Positions 24,701 to 37,460 of a stretch of 64,000 bases of DNA are shown here, one piece after another (position 1 is the first letter of the stretch; each line of letters starts with the position of its first letter). The notes under the pieces are model-generated. The model did not search any database. It was not told the origin of the DNA and was given only the letters and a program-made list of their open reading frames with translations. Origin of the DNA: Rosa chinensis (lineage: Eukaryota; Streptophyta; Magnoliopsida; Rosales; Rosaceae); contig NC_037088.1 in the NCBI RefSeq assembly GCF_002994745.2, positions 51,303,897-51,367,896 of the forward strand, given 5' to 3'. The position numbers and the translations under genes were made by a program.

Positions 24701-24782
<82 letters not shown>
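24701..24782. repeat. (GA)n microsatellite, ~82 bp
   Basis: A nearly pure GA dinucleotide run of about 40 units, inside the inverted-repeat element and likely polymorphic. Confidence 0.95.
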
Positions 24783-24785
<3 letters not shown>

Positions 24786-24956
24786 CTGGGAGGAGAGAGA
24801 GTTTGAGAGGAGACAGAGATCGATGAGTTTTAGGTGAATTGACAGGACAAAATTGTCAATAGATATTAAATTGGGTAAGTGGGGTTAAAAAACTCTTAGT
24901 GGAGTAAGTGGGCAATTTTGTTGTTGAAATTGGGTAAGTGGTCACAGAAACGTGTT

Positions 24957-25890
24957 CCGAAACTATCGGTACTTATTAAAATAAAATACTCAAAACACCA
25001 TCTTGCATGTTAACTGATTGGACAGCCCTGCCAGCCACGTGATGCGTTTGCCCTCCGTATGAATCTCTCATCATTGAGGGGGTTTCGTGGTCACTTGATT
25101 ATTGAACCTTGTATGGTTGTATGATACCAACACCCCAAAATTTCATTTGTCGTTCTTGACAAAGATGGATGACCTTATTGCTGATTTGCTGGGAGGTCTT
25201 TTTCGATCTGCTGCTTTCTGAAGCCATTGCCCTTTGAGGAAAGTGGATGCTTTAAGGCATAAAGGGTTAACTTGGAAAGTGTAGGTTATGAGAGCTTGAT
25301 ACAATCTGCAGTTGCACAAGGGTTTCGGACATCAAATGACAGAGAAGGAGCGATCTATTCGGACTTGAAACTTCTTCTAACAAATTAAGTGGGGAGAGAT
25401 ACAATTAGATCGAAGGATAGTTATTGAATGTGTGAAACTACTTGGTTACAAAGATTTTTACGATTAATCGGAAAAATAAGAGCCTTATAAGATGACAAAC
25501 TTACCCTCTAACACTTAAAATTTAAGAAATATAAAAGTTGTTTCGTTAAAATTTTACAAAAGCGAAGATTCTCATATAGTCTAATCAACAAGTAGCATAA
25601 GGCAAGTTTAAAGCCGCCTTAACAATGAATAGCTATTACAAGACCAATGTTTTGATCACATGCAAAGCAAGCTAATTAATCATAATAAAAGCAAGCTTAT
25701 TCTTACAAAACAAGATGTTAGATATCTCAAATTGTCACACACTAATTTCTTTATTCCATTTGCCTAATTAGATTACTGTTACAAAGCCACAAGTTACAAG
25801 AGAAAACAATAAACCATGGAAAAAAAATAGTCAATACCATCAGTAGCTTCTTGGAGATAACCTCATGGTGGCTGTGGCTTGACTGACTTT
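24957..25890. other. Intergenic, upstream of the CNGC gene
   Basis: AT-rich; no gene or repeat boundary recognised. Confidence 0.5.
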
Positions 25891-26183
25891 TCTAATGCGT
25901 GGACTCTGTCTATCTACCCTTTTTCCCTCTGATATATATTCCCTTTGAAACTCAATTCTCCCATATAAACTGCCATTTAGAACCAACCTTCTCTCCCCCA
26001 CGAAATTTCGAGCTCTCTGTGCCTTTTGCTCAGAAAACGAAATTTCTCATCCTTGACCATCGAGTTTCAGGTCCTATTAGTACTTTTTCTCTGCAACTTC
26101 CATCTTGGTTTTGTTTGGAGGTTGGAACTTGGTGAAGAGATCAAAGAGACTTGCTCTTTGTTGACTTGGGTTTTCATGCAAAG

Positions 26184-26697
26184 GTACAGTGAGGAAGTTA
26201 ACTTGGGGAAGGGGTTGAATTTTCTGGTTTCTGAATGTTCTGCATGCAACTTCTCTGGATTGTCTTTGATTTTGTGAATGAATGAGGTTGGAGTTTGGTG
26301 TTGATTAGTACACTTTGTTGCTCATCTTGGATTGTTCATTCTTGATTTTCTGGTTAATCTCCCACCTCTGATTTAGTCAATTTTTGTACACTAATTTTAA
26401 TTGTATAATATCCACAATCCCTAAAGTTCAAGTCTAGATTATTATGGTGTAATTGCTAATTCACTTTTTTATTTTTATTTTTTATAACCCTCATTAATGG
26501 GATGGTTTATTTGAATGAAAGTATGCATGTTAACCTAAACGATTTACATGTGGAAGGATTGACTTGGGTCAACGAGAAAGTTGACATTGTAATTGATTAA
26601 TAGTCATGCTTGTCACTCTGCATTGGAGATTTGATACAGTACCAATAATTCAGTTCTTATTAGGCAAATTTTCAATATTCAAGTTGGAATCTTGCAG
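26184..26697 (+). other. Probable 5'-UTR intron of the CNGC gene
   Basis: Donor CAAAG|GTACAG and acceptor TTGCAG|GG bound a T-rich, non-coding stretch between a leader exon and the exon holding the start codon. No transcript evidence. Confidence 0.5.
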
Positions 26698-26752
26698 GGC
26701 CTGGATTGTAGCTCTTCCAAGAAGTAAATAAAGCAAATCAGAAGATCCTGAT

Positions 26753-29700
26753 ATGAATCTAAAGGGGACTAAGTTTGTAAGGTTAGTTGGTTCAAGCCTG
26801 AGTGATAATAATTTACTTCAATGTTGCTCTTAATTACTACTTCTGTTTGCTTCTAACTACTTATGTTGGATACGTACAGCGCTGGATTTGTTAGATGATT
26901 TTAGTTTCACTTAATAAGCAGTCCACTGATCAAGTTGATTCTGTACTTACCTAGCTAACACTTGGTTTTGTGCTGCTTGGTATGTTTGATGTTCTATCCA
27001 GGTTTGCGGATTGGCATTCAGAGGGATCTACAAGTTCTGAGAGGGAATTTTCAACTGATGATGGACGAAATCCAAGAAGCCCCAGGCCATCTGTGAATGC
27101 AGTATTGAGTAGTATTCGGAGAGGTTTCGATAGGGGTTCAGATAGGTTTAAAAGCTTCAAAAAACCATTAAGTCCCACTAAGCAGCCAGCAAAGGAGTCA
27201 GGCCCTGGGAAGAACATTCTCGACCCTCAGGGATCATTTCTTCAGAGTTGGAATAAGATATTTGTGATATCTTGTGTCATAGCTGTGTCATTGGACCCAT
27301 TGTTTCTTTATACTTCAGTGGTTGATGGCAATAATAAATGCCTTGGTTTGGACAGAAGGCTGCAGATCATTGCTTGCGTTCTTCGTTCATTCACCGATGT
27401 TTTCCATATACTTCATATTATTTTTCAGTTCCGCACTGGGTTTATTGCCCCATCTTCTAGAGTATTCGGAAGGGGTGAGCTAAATGATGACCCTGTGGCC
27501 ATTGCAAAAAGATACTTGTATTCATACTTCATCATAGATGTTCTAGCTATTCTTCCTCTGCCACAGGTAACAATGACTTCTTTTCAAGTATTTCAAAGCT
27601 CTAGAAAGTATGTTAAAATTGGTTAACAGCTGACCTCATTAATATTTTGTTCTTTTAATTTGTTCAGGCTGTAGTTTTTGTCGTAGTCCCTAAAATAGAA
27701 CGTCCAGTTCCAATGGCCGCAAAGAACTTATTGACGATTGTGATTGTTTGCCAATATGTGCCAAGACTTATACGAATCTATCCGCTATACAAAGAAGTTG
27801 AAACAACTTCTGGCTTCCTGACTGAAACAGCGTGGGCTGCAGCTGCATTCAATCTTTTGCTCTACATGTTAGCCAGCCATGTAAGTTTGATTTGATAGCT
27901 TTCAACACTATCCAATAAATCCTTTCGGTTTTTCTGTTCTGATGATAGATGCTGTATACCAGTTAGTTGGAGCATTATGGTACTTGTTCTCCGTAGAACG
28001 AGAGTATAGGTGCTGGCGTGATCATTGTGGAATAGATGTAAAATGTAAGAAATACCTATACTGTGGCTATGTCGAGGAAAATAACTATGGCGGGGAAAAT
28101 AAGACGACAATTGTTAACGGGTTAAAAGCTTCTTGCCCTTTTATCAACCCTGAGGACATTAAAAATTCATCTGTGTTCAACTTTGGAATATTTTACGACG
28201 CTCTGGAGTCTGGTGTGATGGAGACGACAGATTTTCCAAAGAAATTTTTATACTGCTTCTGGTGGGGTCTGCGCAGCCTTAGGTTTGTGATCATAACTTT
28301 TAACTTACTCTTTAAGTTTAGTAGTCAAGCTTTCTTCCTTGAGATTGCATGCAGATGTACATAACAAGGTTTAACTTGGAGCCGTTTTGCAGTTCTCTAG
28401 GTCAAAACCTCAAAACAAGCACTTTTGTTTGGGAGATACTCTTTGCAGTCTTCATTTCTATCTTCGGACTGGTGCTATTTTCATTGCTCATTGGAAATAT
28501 GCAGGTAATTCTTGAATCTCAGTGACTGTCTTGACAACATATGCTGTGACCACATTTTATAAGATTATTACAGTTGTGCTGAGCTTTGTGCTCCATGCAT
28601 GCCATCTAGACTAACTGATGAGGACTTGGAGAGTGTTTTTGACCAAAAACCAGACTATGGATTCTGTAAATTGAATTAATAACCTTGGACTATAATGACA
28701 TTTGTGTCAAATCAATCTCTTAGTAGTGTTGCTGTATGACACATGTTAAATGATTCTGTTCTTCAAGTTTGCTAAGAGCTGGACTGAGTTAGTGAAAAAT
28801 GTTAAAACCTCATTTCATGTGATGTTACAGAAATTTCTGCAGTCAACAACTGTGAGAGTTGAAGAAATGAGAGTGAAAAGGCGAGATGCAGAACAGTGGA
28901 TGTCCCACCGAATGCTCCCGGAGAACCTGAAGGAAAGGATCAGACGCTATGATCAGTATAAATGGCAAGAAACAAGAGGTGTTGAGGAAGATACTCTAGT
29001 TCGTAACCTTCCTAAAGACTTGAGGAAGGACATAAAACGCCATCTTTGCTTGGCTCTTGTTAGGAGAGTGAGTGTTTTCACTAAAAGTTCTTCATCATTA
29101 TTTGTCCAAGTATTAGCAGGTATTTTCATTGCTTCGCTTTTCCTTAGGTGCCAATGTTCGAGAATATGGATGAGCGACTGATGGATGCCCTGTGTGATCA
29201 TCTCAAGCCAGTTCTTTTCACAGACAACAGCTTCATCATCCGAGAGGGTGACCCAGTTGATGAGATGCTATTTGTTATGCGTGGAAACTTAGCAACTATG
29301 ACTACTAATGGTGGAAGAACTGGCTTCTTTAACTGTGCTGATCTTAAGGCCGGTGACTTCTGTGGAGAAGAGCTTCTTACATGGGCATTGGATCCAAAAT
29401 CCACTTCCAATCTTCCCATCTCAACTAGAACAGTGGAAGCTAGAACTGAGGTTGAAGCATTTGCTCTCAGGGCTGATCATTTGAAGTTTGTCGCCTCCCA
29501 GTTTCGGCGCCTGCACAGCAGGCAGGTCCAACATACTTTCAGGCAAGGCTCTAAACCATGGTTTTGCATTTTTAAGCAAAAATAACCCATTGTACAATCT
29601 GAACGAAAAGTGACATTAGCTTCTGTTCAAATATGAAATAGAAGTAGCATCCTCCTTTTTTCTTTTTTGTCAGCTGCTATTCTTAAAGTAGAGTACTTCT

Positions 29701-30145
29701 GATGACTTGATAGGTAAAACCTAAGAACTTGTTATATTAAATCAAAGCGGTATTAGATATCGGGATTGAAAATACCGTTCTTCTTGACAGCTTCAATCTT
29801 GATTTTGTAGTAATGCTAGCCTAAATGTCTACTTTCAGGTTTTACTCCATGCAGTGGAGGACATGGGCAGCCTGTTTCATACAAGCAGCTTGGCGCCGGC
29901 ACTGCAAGAGAAAGCTTGAGAAGTCATTACATGAAGCAGAAGACAAGCTGCATGATGCTTTTGCAAGAGATGCCGGAACCTCACCAAGCCTTGTTGCCAC
30001 TGTATATGCATCAAGGTTTGCAACCAATGCACTACGCGCCTTGCGACAAAAGGGTGTGCGTGACACTAGACCTTTACCAGCATTGATGCCACTGCTACCT
30101 CAGAAGCCCACTGACCCTGATTTTACTGCAGAACATCAGGAGTGA
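26753..30145 (+). CDS. CNGC1-like: Cyclic nucleotide-gated ion channel, group I (CNGC1/10/13-like), 725 aa
   Basis: Exons: 26753-26781, 27002-27566, 27668-27880, 27963-28282, 28393-28504, 28831-29067, 29148-29542, 29839-30145. The start MNLKGTKFVR in a 29-nt exon joins in frame to FADWHSEG and resembles the N terminus of AtCNGC1 (FVRFQDW). Six membrane segments begin near residue 94. The pore is SSLGQNLKTST (~376-386) with the GQN filter typical of the group. The cyclic-nucleotide-binding domain is at ~495-610 (REGDPVDEML, GDFCGEELLTWAL), followed by a calmodulin-binding IQ motif, FIQAAWRR (~637). Group I membership follows from GLDR, NKIFV, KRRDAEQWMSHR and the C-terminal LQKP-type tail. Plant CNGCs are plasma-membrane Ca2+/K+ channels gated by cyclic nucleotides and calmodulin. 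The seventh intron (29543-29838) starts with GC, not GT. Confidence 0.92.
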
Positions 30146-30881
30146 CTTCATCCTCATGGTTATCACACACCATCTCAATTTTGTATCTATATACAAGGTC
30201 CTTTCTTAGAGGTTTCCTGTGTACAATATCTTAGTAACTCTGTGATCCATTGAGGATTCTTCGTATATAACTTACTATTTTTTGTTCTCTTTTGATCCAA
30301 GGAGGGTCAATGTGCATACTAGCTTCATACATGACATTACATCATATTATAAATTTCAATGTAAAAAGTATTTTCCTTTTGTAAAATGGTAGAATCCAGA
30401 TGCTCAATATACTTCCCTTTTTGGTATCAACAGCTACCTTACACCACTATATAGTTCACGATTAACATAATTATCAATATGCTTTTTTCAAGTAGGATCA
30501 CTGTCACACCTTTTAGAGCTGTTCTACTTTTTACAGTGTGAAAATCATGTAAGATCCACTCCAGATATGAGCTGAATAAATAGTTTAATCTATAGCATAT
30601 TTCCTAAACCAAAAACAGAGACTTTTTCTCCGAGGTTTATGCACCTTTGTATTTGAAAAGAGGTACAGAAAACCAAGTTTAATGTCAATACAGATAGAAA
30701 CAGATCATAATTTACTACCTACGAAGTTGTTGTATCAAAAGGGAATCCACTGTTAACTGACTTATTCGCCGTCTAGTCCTAAATTATAACTAACTGATTA
30801 GCACATTATTATTGTGCCAAAGTCCTTTGCTTCAGAAAGCGGGGTCCGTGCACCATGGAATGGGTTCAGGTAGATCTTTGA
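30146..30881. other. Convergent 3' ends of the CNGC and OXA1 genes
   Basis: Both UTRs must lie here; no other feature seen. Confidence 0.5.
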
Positions 30882-33800
30882 CTAATTTTGTTTCCTTTTC
30901 CCCTTGACATGCTTCTCTAGACTTTTGAGTCTCTGCTTGAGAATTGAAGATGACGATATGCTTCTGTCAGAAGCCTTCGATGTCTCTGTGCGTAATGAAG
31001 GTTCGGATTCAATAGTAGTGTCTTTTTTAACTGCTTCAAACAAAGAAAATGGAGGCTGTGATGCAGCAGGTGTCTCAGGAATTTCAGGAAGATTAAGTAA
31101 ACTCTTCACCTCTGGACGCCTAATTGCTGCAGGAAGATAATATGGTCCGTCAGATTGAAATGTTTTAGAAAAGATTAGCTCAAACAAATACCAGAGCTGA
31201 AAGAACCCTAGGTTTTGCTGGTTTATCTAACATATTACAATTTTTCTATCATGCCCCAAGCAATGTCTATATGGCTTGTGTACTTTAGTAACTTTCCTCC
31301 AGTAAAAAGTTTTTTACTTGACAGAAAGAAAAATGAGAAAAAAAAATCCTATGCAATCACTGTTTGGTGAGATGCTAAACCTCAGGCAATGTGCATTCCA
31401 TGCACACAGGTTTGATTCTTGAAGCAGCATTGCCAACTAGATTCCAAGAAAACCATGAATGGTCAAAGAGTACGCCAATCACATTTGAGCATCTCATCAA
31501 TGCAAACAAATACCTTGCTTCAATAGTTCAATTCATAGTGTGGTTTCAAAAAAATGACATACCAATTGAAGCTCATGATTTTTAGGAAATACTCACCTAA
31601 TCCATATGTAAGAGAGAAGATGTTGGAGGTGAGCCAATAACAGAACAGTGCCTGAAAAGGAGTCAAAAAGTGAAATAAAGGATTCTGCTGCAGTTCCTAA
31701 CAAATCCTATTTTCCCCCATGAACATTGAATTCAGAAAATTCACTTACCTTGGGGAAGCTCATCATAACTGGAACTGCAATGACAGCTAGGATTCTAGAA
31801 TAGGTTTTCATAGTTTGGGCAACAGGATTTCCTTCCAGACCTTCCTGCATGTTGCACTGAGGAGGAAACAGTGGAAATCACATAATTAAGCACTCTTTAG
31901 AAACCATTATAGAAATAAGACAAAAGAAATGGTAGCTGCAAAAACTATAAGTGGTATTGACTCACAATCAATGGATGCTTACTTCACCATATGCCAAACA
32001 CGTATTAGTTACCATACTAAGTCATACTTTGCAAGAAAAATCAATAAAAGAAAAGCCCTACCTCAACTGTGATCCAGAATGTCATTGCTGTCAGAATTGG
32101 AAGGATCAGCACGCTATCTGGAGTTGTGAGATCAGTAAACCAGAGAGCTCCACCATTTTGAAAAGACGGAACTTTCTCAGCCATGTTTCTAATCTACAAT
32201 AATAAGTGTTACAAAATTTGAAATTAACAAATTCAAGAAAAAGAGATATATCAAATCTTACATGGAACTAACAGATGCTATAAATTTGATGGGCTCATAT
32301 CTTACAGCAAGAAAGAAGCTGATGAAAATAGGACCTTGAATGAATAATCCTTTCAATTGAGAAAATGGAGTGACTCCGTATCTGCAGAATTTTATGCAGT
32401 TTCATAGTTAAATACTTAAATGCCTGGGCATGCACACAAGATGGCTGCATGAGGATAGGAACTGAAATGAACTGTAGCTAAGAAATCTCTATCTAAACTC
32501 AAAGTTTGAAATAAGTCATGGCATTTATTAAATAAAAAATGATAGCCAAGTATAGCTGACAAACAAGCAGCTATAAAACGTAAAAAATTGACTTCAGAAG
32601 TGATTCAATCAGACTGAAAAACACTTACTCATGGAACAATGCCATCATCCGTTTCTGACCTTCTCTTAAAACCTCAGGATCTGCTTCCTAACAAATAAAA
32701 TGTGTTCAAAGTTTCAAATCCTTGAAAATGAAGCTTTTTGCAAACTGTATAACATCCACTATATCATCTGAGACAATGAAACTTGGGAATGAAATCGACA
32801 ACAATGGCAATCCGCTAAAAGAAGCAAACATGCTACGATGGATTCTGATGAGTGTCATCATATAGACTAACATGCTCCCACATTGTTCAAACATCCCAAC
32901 CACCCCTCCCCTTACACATGAAAAAGAAAAATAATAAAAAAAAGATTATTCATACCATATTTTGCATCTCTTGTTTCAACTGCTCTAAACGAGGCCTCAT
33001 CAACTGCAAAATGAAACACAAATTAAGGTAAACACAGTGAGGCACGTATAAAATGTTCTGTCCTTCCAAACCAACTCAGGAAGCTATATAAAACAATAAA
33101 AAAGCTAAGACCGCATAGATCAAAATGACATATAACAGGGAGAGATGACAAAACATGACTGTCGTAGAATCGGGTAAGAAAAAAGACGCAGAGAGAGAGA
33201 GAGTAAATTTAAGAAATCCTTCTGGAGTATCTATGACAACCTTTTTGAACTCAAGCATACGGGAAATTCATTGATGTAATTCTAGTTTTCCACAAGAGAT
33301 CCCCACATGCATGAAGACCCACATACAGAAATCCATTGACTATAAGGAAATGAACAACTTACATTGAGCTTTGTAGTAGCCCTGAGTTGATCAATAAGAA
33401 GAGGAATTGTAGCCACTCGAATCAAAATAGTTGTTAAAGCTATTGATGCCCACCTGGAAAAACAATTAATTACTTCTGAGGATAACCAAGAGTAAGTGGT
33501 CTCTCACTTCCAGACAAGTCAAGTATTACAAACCATTGATACTTTGGCAATTGCAAAGGTTTTCAAATATGCATGGCATACATTTGAAAATACAGAGTTC
33601 TTTTTAAACAATTATTATAGAAACATAGCTGTAAATCAAATTAGTGACATAAATTTTGTACCTCTATTTATTTATCTCCCCTTTACGTTTCTTAATTTTC
33701 ACTTGCCTTGATTTGAGCAAAAAAAAAATCAACTGAATGTAAAGAATGGTTATTTATATTAACATTCCTCCAAAACACTATGGATTTCAACTTCGTGTGC

Positions 33801-34679
33801 TCAGTTTGATCATTTATTTAGTCTACTCAATTTCAATATCGTGATTTCAAATTTTCCCTTAGATAATGACCTTTCCTAGAATTGGTGAAACTGTGAAGTG
33901 AATGTGTAAATGCCACACCAACAGAAAAACAAACACGACTGAGAGTTTGAAAACCATTCACCCAGAACATATATACCATATAATGAAAATATTTTTCAGT
34001 GAAATAAAATAGGTACTATATGCACATAGAAACACAGCTCATTCAACAAATAAATATTCCGGCACCAAATTGCAAAACATCACATCCATATAAAATGTCT
34101 CAGTATGAACAATAAACAACATCTAAAAATTTACTTAAAGCATCACAAACAGACAAATAAAGATCACAGAGAACAACCAAGTGAATCCCTCTAAAATCGA
34201 TTCACTTACCAATTCAATCCGGTAAGAGAATGAACGAAATCGATCAAGTATTGTAGGCCAGCAACAGGCAAGAAAGAATCTGCTGCAGCAACAGCCACTT
34301 CACTCACAGCCGGTCCTTGGGAGGTAACTACTTCCACAGTCTTATCTGTAATAACCTCCGCAACATATCCAATGTCATCCATCTTATCAGACCCATCACC
34401 AATTGTGGTTGACATATGCCTATAATGAAAGGATCCAAGGCCCATTTTCCAAGCCAATGATGAGCCTGTCCTCCCTCTACTTTGAGAACCAAAGCTAAAT
34501 CCAACTGTCGAGTTGTAAGATCCACTTGGCAAAATACTCTTTATGTTGGGTTGAGTGCTTGAACTCGGTGAATGTGATTTAGTATCCTCATTGTTATCAT
34601 GAAGGACGTGACTCAATGAAGGATGGAAACGTCTCGTGGCAAGGGTCGCCGTGGTGGAGACAGCACGTCTACACGCCAT
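30882..34679 (-). CDS. OXA1: Mitochondrial inner-membrane insertase OXA1 (YidC/Oxa1/Alb3 family), 427 aa
   Basis: Exons: 34679-34210, 33453-33363, 33003-32956, 32687-32629, 32381-32306, 32193-32062, 31856-31749, 31651-31597, 31126-30882. The basic, Ser-rich N terminus (MACRRAVSTTATLATRRF) is a mitochondrial presequence. The 60KD_IMP core runs from LTGLNWWASIALTT, through the first membrane helix, LMRPRLEQLKQEMQ, the matrix loop EYGVTPFSQLKG, IQGPIFISFFLAIRNMAEKV and ITVECNMQEGLEGNP to ALFCYWLTSNIFSLTYGL. A basic C-terminal tail (LKSLEKHVKGKRKQ) fits the ribosome-binding tail of mitochondrial Oxa1. The length is close to Arabidopsis OXA1 (429 aa as I recall). Role: co-translational insertion of mitochondrial- and nuclear-encoded proteins into the inner membrane. 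A leader intron is possible upstream (acceptor near 34703). Confidence 0.93.
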
Positions 34680-35992
34680 TCCAGGTGCCTAAGTTCTGCT
34701 GAAAGATGTAGATATGTTTTCATTATAAACAGGCATTACACGTTTAACACAGAACAACAACAAGGCAAAACAATATGATCAGTACACTCACACCATTGCC
34801 TGCAACTTTTAGGCTTTACATTCATAACCCACTATGGTTTACACCAAGTAGGAGAAAAGGAATATTACATTCCCAAGTTCCTGTTGGTTCTTGGGTCTTC
34901 AATAATACTGAAATATAGTGGGATACAAAATCCGTAATCTTTTCTCAATCAACCAAAAGAACATGTTCATAGATTCCATGAAAAAGCTTCACAACTTGGG
35001 ATTAAGGCTTTTTGGGGTTGAACCAAGTTAAGTTTTACATATAATGAATGACTCACCAAGCCCTAATGAATATAACCCAATATAGATTATGAACCAAAGC
35101 ATCAAACTTTATTGGGTTTAACATTGAAGTCGAAAACAATGAAACCAATGAGTAATAAGCATGAAAGGTTTAGACTTTGCGTCGTTTTACTATGTTTTCT
35201 TCGCAGCCCAACAGAAACTAAGAAGAGAGCAAGAGAAAGCATTCACCTTTATGACTCTTCTTCTCTCCCGGACGCAAGAGACTGAAACTCCATCAGGACT
35301 CGGAGCAACACTGCTTCATTTTCATAATATTCTCGGTAAGCCCTGGCAGGCTTAGTCTCAAACGCCATGTCGTGTAATCAGAATAACTTTTTAAACCTCC
35401 ACATTATTTACCGTCCAGTAAACATGTTATTTAACCCCAATCCCGCGGCAAATGGTCATCTAACGTCACCCCAATTACAAGCATGGATATGCACGTTATG
35501 CTGTTTTGTACATTTCTTGGGCTGAATTGGGCAAGTAAAGTATTAAGATCTCTCGACGGCATTTCAAAAGTTTTAGCTAATGATTGTATTGGTGTTTTCA
35601 ATTTTTGTAATGTTTTTGTTAAATTTACCGTGTTTCGGTCACTCATAGTTAAAATATTACAAGCACACACAAATATTGTCAAATAAAACAGGAGATAGAT
35701 ATAAGTAATTTCAGTTATTACACTCTTTTTCATACACAACTAATATTATTCATTACTGAATAGTACATTATGTGGGAAATAAGCACTATTATTTATTTCA
35801 TACTCCTCTCATTAATTGGGGATTACGGTCTTGCTATAGCATACAGGAATCATGCTTCAATAACCCATTAGAGCAAACCTGCATAGCAAAAAACTAAAGT
35901 TTAGTACCTCCAAACTTCAATGTGTGCTCAAGAATGACATTAACTTGTACCATATAATGTGATAGCAATAAGATATCTCGAGTGTGTTTTAA
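34680..35992. other. OXA1 leader/promoter and spacer
   Basis: It probably contains a 5'-UTR exon and intron of OXA1 (minus-strand donor AAAG|GTGAAT near 35251). Nothing else recognised. Confidence 0.4.
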
Positions 35993-36328
35993 TTACTTGG
36001 AGCAGTCGGTGTTTCGATCGATTGGAGGAAGGTCGAGCTTCAGGCCACATTTCTTGGGAACAAGAGAGACTCTAGATGGCTCATAGTCTCCAATCTTGGA
36101 CAAGGCGTCCTTGAGGCACAGGCATATGTCTTTCTTGTCTCGGTTGGAATGGACATTGTTGCTCAGGTCCTTAGCACCATTGCAACAAGCCTGAGATAGC
36201 TCTTCAGTTGTACCCTTCACAAAAGTGAGACAAGGGGCCAGCTCCTGGGCTATGACGGGGCATGAAGGCGCAGAATGTGCAGCCGAAACGAAGAAGAGAA
36301 TGGCTAAGAATGCAATCAAGCGAGCCAT
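35993..36328 (-). CDS. Non-specific lipid-transfer protein, type 1-like, 111 aa
   Basis: The signal peptide MARLIAFLAILFFVSAAHSA is followed by the eight-cysteine pattern C-x9-C-x14-CC-x19-C-x-C-x22-C-x14-C (key parts SCPVIAQELAPC, ACCNGAKDL, ICLCLKDAL, KKCGLKLDLP, TDCSK). The spacing fits type 1 nsLTPs, small secreted proteins that bind lipids in a hydrophobic tunnel and act in cuticle formation and defence. As read, the gene is a single exon ending TCC AAG TAA. Many type 1 genes have an intron just before the stop, and AA|GTAATT here looks like a donor, so the true last one to three codons may lie in a short second exon. A TATA box lies ~100 bp upstream. Confidence 0.9.
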   Translation of the reverse strand: MARLIAFLAILFFVSAAHSAPSCPVIAQELAPCLTFVKGTTEELSQACCNGAKDLSNNVHSNRDKKDICLCLKDALSKIGDYEPSRVSLVPKKCGLKLDLPPIDRNTDCSK

Positions 36329-36428
36329 GGATGCAATTCTAAGTATTAGGTAGTGAGTTGGGACTTGGAAGCAAGAAGTTTGATGAAAATCCTTGGTTGA
36401 ATTGTATTACTTTAAAGACTGGAAGGAG

Positions 36429-36436
36429 TATATATA
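36429..36436 (-). promoter_or_regulatory. TATA box of the lipid-transfer protein gene
   Basis: TATATATA lies 101 bp upstream of the ATG at 36326-36328, consistent with a strong, regulated TATA promoter and a leader of about 70 nt. Confidence 0.6.
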
Positions 36437-36439
36437 GAT

Positions 36440-37460
36440 GCTCAAAGTGCTAGTGTTTCAGTTTTAGAGTTTTAGAGTGCTCTCTAGCTATTGTCATGCT
36501 AGTTTCATTGGAAGTAATCAGTTCCTATTTCCACGCCGGGACTTCTTTCAAGTTTTCATTACGTGAATAAATTGAAAAGAGCCAATTTCCTACGTAATCA
36601 CATTTACAATTCACATCTCATCCTCACACACATCCAAAATTGTTATAATCTACCACTTTGAAGGTTTTAAAATACTTGAAGAATTAAAAGTCTGAGTAAA
36701 AGCAAGCTGGAAAAACCCAATTCCAAAAATCTGGATCCCAATCTCCATTCTGTACTCAAATTGCTCAATTTATTTTCTGTTTTAAGATTTAATGGTTAGG
36801 CATTGGATAGTTAGAAAAAGAGAAGAAAAAGGGAAACTTTTAAACAACCACCTAATTTCAGATATAAACAAATATTGAGACAAAATCTATGAACAAAGGA
36901 ATCAGATCCTTTTCGTGTGATCAAATAATTCAAAACTGCCGTATCCCGTATCCTTGATCACAGAAAATGACACTTACTAGCGGCCAAGTCCTATTTGAAA
37001 TGAAAACCAAGTGTTTTATGTCACAATGAAAGGATTACAATCTTGGACACTACAGGCGACCTAAAAGGCTTGACAGTAATACACTAATACCACCTCTCCG
37101 GCAAAAGTATTTTCTAATTTAAATTGTGAATAAAAGTATAGATAACTTTTGCCGACGTGCAAAACTATTTCCTGATTAAAACTGTGAATGTAAGACTTCA
37201 GCATTACGTCGGTAAAAATATTTCCTAATTAAAATTATGAATATTTTGCTGAAGACAAATAAAATTATGAATGCAACACACTTTCACACCAACTTAAAGT
37301 CCATGCAAAGAAAGTAATTGCACAAGAAAACAGCAATCTTTTGCTCCAATACTTTGATTATTTCCATTAAGTACTACAATACAATATAAATAATGATTTA
37401 AACTGCACAAGACTAAACTATGTGTTGCTATATACATGTTATAAGCTGTACATTCGATAT
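36440..37460. other. Spacer between nsLTP and ATG6 with a degenerate tandem repeat
   Basis: Between about 37107 and 37235 a unit of the form TATTTCCTAATTAAAATTRTGAA occurs about three times with substitutions. No gene recognised. Confidence 0.5.

Larger units (their letters stand above)
23333..24955. mobile_element. Large inverted-repeat element (Mutator-like?), ~1.6 kb
   Basis: The left arm (CATTTACCCGATTTTAGG, AAAATTGCCCACTTGCTCCA, TTTTTTAACCCCATTTACCC) recurs inverted at 24865-24945 (TGGAGTAAGTGGGCAATTTT, GGGGTTAAAAAACTC). The exact outer ends are uncertain and I found no target-site duplication. Inside are short repeats around ATTACTGCCCCCCA and GTGTCTACTACCCCCC (23610-23995), a gene-like stretch (24290-24660) and a (GA)n tract. 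Confidence 0.6.

Noticed and set aside
24486..24806. Protein ending in a long Arg-Glu repeat
   Set aside because: The RERE tail is only translation of the (GA)n microsatellite.
25145..25360. Short stretch with apparent coding character (MDDLIADLLGG...)
   Set aside because: Stops quickly in all frames, and I could not link it to any family.
26981..27001. Alternative CNGC start at MFDVLS
   Set aside because: It lies upstream of the acceptor at 27001. The short exon at 26753-26781 gives a start resembling CNGC1.
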